From the NCBI RefSeq assembly GCF_003073045.1, contig NC_037592.1:11808007-11872006 (forward strand): 64,000 nucleotides of DNA. The letters run 5' to 3'. The first letter of the stretch is position 1, and each line of letters starts with the position of its first letter. This DNA comes from Pomacea canaliculata (taxonomy: Eukaryota; Mollusca; Gastropoda; Architaenioglossa; Ampullariidae). Under the pieces are notes generated by a model. That model ran no database searches, was not told where the DNA came from, and worked only from the letters and a program-made list of their open reading frames with translations. Positions 60,346 through 64,000 of this stretch are shown here, one piece after another. Position numbers and translations under genes: made by a program.

Positions 60346-61685
60346 GGAAGGAGCAAGCGAAAGTTGTTTGTTCCTCACCGGGGTCAGCTCGGCGTATAGA
60401 GGTTAACTCGGTGCAAATTAAAGTTAGATAAGGCGTTGAACAGCTTTGGCAGATTTAAAACTGTTCACGCTTCCCGCAGAGGGAAAAAAAAAACAGCAAG
60501 TGGCTGGATGTTGCGCGGAAACTGCAAGGCCAAGCCGTGGATTTTCTGGTCGTTTGCGTGCTTTTAACGCCTGCTCGGCTGTCTAGGTTGCATGGCACGC
60601 TATTAGGCATGCTGTGTCTGGCTTATGCGGTCAGTTGACTTCCAGGTTACATGTTGTCGCTATGGTCAACATGACATTTGGTCTACTTGTCTCTAACACC
60701 TCACTCCCCAACGACCCGAAGAGATTAGGGACGACCCTTTCATCACTTGTTGCACTTGACGAAGAAGATGTCTCGATTAAAAACAGAAAAGCTTTACATA
60801 TTTTTCGCATTTTATACTAGACTATCCTTTAAAAACCTTTATCCTTCCCCAAACTCCAATATAGATTATAATTTGCTCACGACTTTCGGTTTCAAGCCCC
60901 CCTTTTGGGCGGAAGTCGAAAGCAGACGACGTGAGCTATTTTTTAGATGCGCTTCGCGGAGCAGTGCATTGAGAGTTATGTCCCTTGATAAAAGATGTCC
61001 ACGGATACGACAGTGACAGGAATTGCATGAACGGTTAAGCTTCATGAGAAGAATGCTAGGTGACGAGGTGCGCTTTGTAAAGTCATTATATTTCCGCATC
61101 GTGGGTTCACTAGTTCATCGCAGCAGCTGCAGCAGCAATTAAATGCCCACAAAACGTGAGTAAAGCTTGCTTGCAGCCTTAAGCAGCATATATTCATGCA
61201 GGTGATTCTCATTGAGCGTGTCAGCCATCTGATTCATTTCTGTCAAGAGACAGTAAGCAACTCTTTTCATTGACCTGCAGAGCAAAGATGAATGAGAAAA
61301 GCGGACGAAAACTAGGGTAGAGAGTCCGAACCTCAATGACCAATGGGGAGAACTGGGCTTATGGGAACACTGAATTTTCGTCGTCTTTGTGTGAATTTTG
61401 TTTAGGTTCTCTCGCTGTACGTTGGCTTCCTCTGTCATTCTCCTCGTATCCTCTTCCCAAACACATCCGCCTAAAGAAACCGTTCAGGTAGCATCCCTTT
61501 GAAACCAAGCAGCCAACTGAGTTATTAAAGGATGCCTCTTATCCGTCCCAAGGGTCGAAGCAAGAAGGGAATGCTTATCATATGACGCGCTGTGGTCCTC
61601 TTTGGTTGTTGATAGGATTTTTAACAGATATCCTCATCAGGATCGCAACAGCAACAGCGACAATGGCAAAGCTAGATAGAATCTG
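60346..61685. other. No gene recognised
   Basis: Only chance-length frames. Confidence 0.5.
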
Positions 61686-62200
61686 GTATAGTCATAAGAT
61701 AAGGTTCACTACCAAGTAAAATCTGTACAAATCCCTGGTGGTACCGATCCTGCTGTACGGATGTGACACGTGGACCCTGTTCGCGAGACGGAAAGGAGAA
61801 TCCAGGCATTCGAGAACAAGTGCCCTGAGGAGGCTGCTCTGGATCTCATACAAAGAACATAAGACCGATGACTTTGTAACAAACAAGATTGCCACACTCG
61901 TAGGACATCAGGAACCACTACTTTCAACAGTAAGATGGTCTTCTTTGGCCATGTGACCCGGCACCACACCCTGTCGAAGACTATCTTTCAAAGCGCCTAT
62001 AGGGTAGTCGACGCTGGAGGAAGAACTGGCTTACGAACGTCAGACTGGACTGGTCGTTCTTCTGACTATCGCCCACAATAGGCAAGAGTGGCAGGCCTGT
62101 CAGCTTGTCTATTCATGTGCTCCCCCCAGTGACAGGTGCCGGTCAAGGGAGACTGACCACACTGTCTTTGAGCGTTTTGTGTCTTTAAAATTACTTTCCT
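61686..62200 (+). mobile_element. LINE 3'-end remnant (C-terminal reverse-transcriptase region)
   Basis: Broken plus-strand frames carry SLVVPILLYGCDTWTL, LRRLLWISYKEHKTDD, NKIATLVGHQEPLLSTV and, in another frame, a block with TIAHNRQEW near 62060-62100. This order is the well-known C-terminal region of the RT ORF of the same general LINE type as the endonuclease remnant at 51.7 kb. Frame changes around 61790 and 61950 show it is inactive. Confidence 0.85.
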
Positions 62201-63170
62201 ATTGGTTAACTTTGCCTTCTAGTAGCTTTATGGAACTTGATTGAGCAAATAACAGTTCTGTCTGATATTCTGAATCATTCTGCTTGCAGTTTTTTTAAAA
62301 AATGTGCATATCATATACCTCTCGCATTTACCTTTGTATTACGTTCACGTTTGCATTCCGGGTATTGTTTGTAATGTTCATTTTCAGCTTCCTAATCCTG
62401 GTACACTGTAAACGACAGATAATATACACCAGTTAGATATATTTTTTCAGCTCCATGCCCCAGTTTCACTGGAATGCGTGTGGAATTTTGGCAACCGAAG
62501 AAAACTGCAGTAGCATGTTTGAACAGCAAAGGAGGGGCTAGACTGTGTCAGTTTTCTTTGGACTCACATTTTAGTGCTGATTGTAAATCGTAGACGGGCG
62601 TTTTACTTTTTAACGTTTTTTTCACACCCTAAAGCGCGAATTCTTAATGCCACCATCCACCCCACATACACATTAATCCATTGCTAAAGCCGTTGCCTTG
62701 AACAAGTCTGAGGGTTAGGATTAATCCAGGTTTCGGGAGGGAGTGGGTAACAGTGATCTGAGGTACATTATTCAGTTTTCTTGGCACACAGACGATGTCC
62801 CTGTATTTACAGACCTGCGTGCCAATAACTTTACGGACATGCGCGCCAACACTTTTACGGACATCGTCAGTCCGCCATTGTAGCACCCTGAGGGATTCGC
62901 TCCTTACTACATCTCCCTAACGGCATTTTCTGCGAGATTTCAAGCCTTGCGAACCACAAAGTGTTACTTATACCGCTTCTAATGCCATTCTTCCAAGGAA
63001 TTCTTCAACGCTCACTGTTTTTTCCCCCGCTTTGCTATTTTGGCTGACGGAGCCGGCGTTCTTTTCCAGTCCTTTGATTCTTATCCCGATCTGTTCTTGT
63101 CTACCTGCCCGCTTCGCTCAGAAAGCGAGAGAAGGAAACGAAACCATTTCAACCTTAGTTATACTTGAGC
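62201..63170. other. No gene recognised
   Basis: AT-rich at first, without coding signal. Confidence 0.5.
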
Positions 63171-63248
63171 GCTCGCTCCTAACGCACGGCCATCTTGCCC
63201 TGGAGTGAGAACGCGTCGTGACTGGTGGTCAGACGCAGTAAGGTAGGT
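63171..63248 (+). promoter_or_regulatory. Putative promoter/first-exon patch with YY1-type site
   Basis: ACGGCCATCTTG (about 63186) contains the YY1 core and is followed by CpG-bearing sequence and closely spaced 5' splice sites (GCA/GTAAGG at 63238, AAG/GTAGGT at 63243). YY1 elements just downstream of a start site are common in housekeeping-type promoters. Confidence 0.3.
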
Positions 63249-64000
63249 GTCCTTTCACTTTCCATAGTCACGATCTTAGAAGCCAGAACTTGTCTTTATC
63301 CCCAAACCCCGACCAGCACCAAAATGTTTGTTGTGTATCTCTTCCCTCCATCCCTATTCCCCTTTTCCTCCTTACCTGCTGCAGAACATGAGATATCCAG
63401 TGATAAAGTTGATTGTTACTCTGTTGAAGTTTTCTTCCTTTCTTTTTCTTCTTTTTGGAGTGTTCGTCTTCTATTTTCAGCATCTACACTGACAACTTTC
63501 TAAGAACACTGGACGGGGGTGTATGTGTCAGTGGTTGATGCACGATGTATGTATGCAGGTTTTTGATTACGATGTATACTCGCCAAGTATCTGGGATGTT
63601 AGATGTGTACGCGCCGTGTCGTGTATTTGGCAACAGATTCAGTGTTTGACCGTGCTGCTGCATTTATCATCATATTTTATCTTGTTTCTGTTGGTCTGTT
63701 GTTTCGCATAAACTCGCGTTACTAGAGCTTTGTCAGCAATGCATCTTATTTTGGGAAGAGCAGTACAGCTTATTTGGTCCTCCACTACAGTTTTTTTTCT
63801 AACGCATAAAGTCCTTTTATACTGCGAGGGCACTATTGGAAAATTTCATTACACTCAGCCCCTTAATAACTTCCACTGTTAATATGTTCGTACAATTTTT
63901 ACATCCTCGCCATGATCCAGCAGCCGTTTCGTTTATTCAGAGAAGCACAACGCTGAAAGCATGTGGGTTTGTGCGCATGCGTGCTGAATGGAAATGGTAT
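63249..64000. other. No gene recognised to the window edge
   Basis: T-rich sequence with no coding signal; possibly intronic to the plus-strand gene. Confidence 0.45.

Noticed and set aside
51660..62200. One LINE with endonuclease at 51.7 kb and RT end at 61.7 kb
   Set aside because: The distance of about 10 kb is much longer than such an element, and unrelated exons lie between, so two separate remnants are more likely.

Overview
The window looks like animal nuclear DNA. It holds intron-split genes with GT/AG junctions, one Pol III tRNA gene, decayed hAT and non-LTR (LINE) transposon remains, and many simple repeats. No operons, Shine-Dalgarno sites or CRISPR arrays were seen. The LINE types and the intron-rich, AT-rich layout suggest an invertebrate, perhaps a mollusc; the species cannot be fixed from the sequence alone.

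Layout. 1-2053: a broken hAT-family transposon on the minus strand, running off the left edge. 2054-14700: no convincing gene; it holds a degenerate 207-bp duplication (3.5-3.9 kb), a 46-bp minisatellite (5.1-5.4 kb), a promoter-like CpG-rich patch (7.6-7.9 kb), a CAG run (9.9 kb) and a GTTT/GGTT run (10.65 kb). 14700-21200: AT-rich and without genes, probably partly the 3' UTR and downstream flank of the next gene. 21205-32334: a seven-coding-exon minus-strand gene for an OTULIN/OTULINL-family Met1-linkage deubiquitinase, with intact catalytic residues, a predicted N-terminal membrane helix and a very long disordered linker whose large exon shows two frame breaks. 33941-34012: tRNA-Gln(UUG). 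34.66-35.26 kb: LINE reverse-transcriptase remnant. 35989-37835: ribosomal protein L15 gene (minus), complete at 204 aa, with a 5'TOP first exon. 37.8-55.6 kb: mostly noncoding, with promoter-like patches near 39.2-39.4 and 43.4-43.9 kb, one unidentified minus-strand candidate exon at 48.45-48.73 kb and a LINE endonuclease remnant at 51.66-52.26 kb. 55672-57237: two plus-strand candidate first coding exons, both ending in phase 0, which look like alternative starts of one gene continuing past the right edge. 57.5-62.2 kb: a LINE fragment with a degenerate 2A-like motif, a LINE 3' RT fragment, and further promoter-like patches.

The genes do not form a functional cluster. RPL15 belongs to cytosolic ribosome assembly, the tRNA to translation, and the OTULIN-like enzyme to linear-ubiquitin signalling. 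The most interesting item is the OTULIN-like gene: it combines the membrane anchor typical of the catalytically dead vertebrate OTULINL with the active site of OTULIN.
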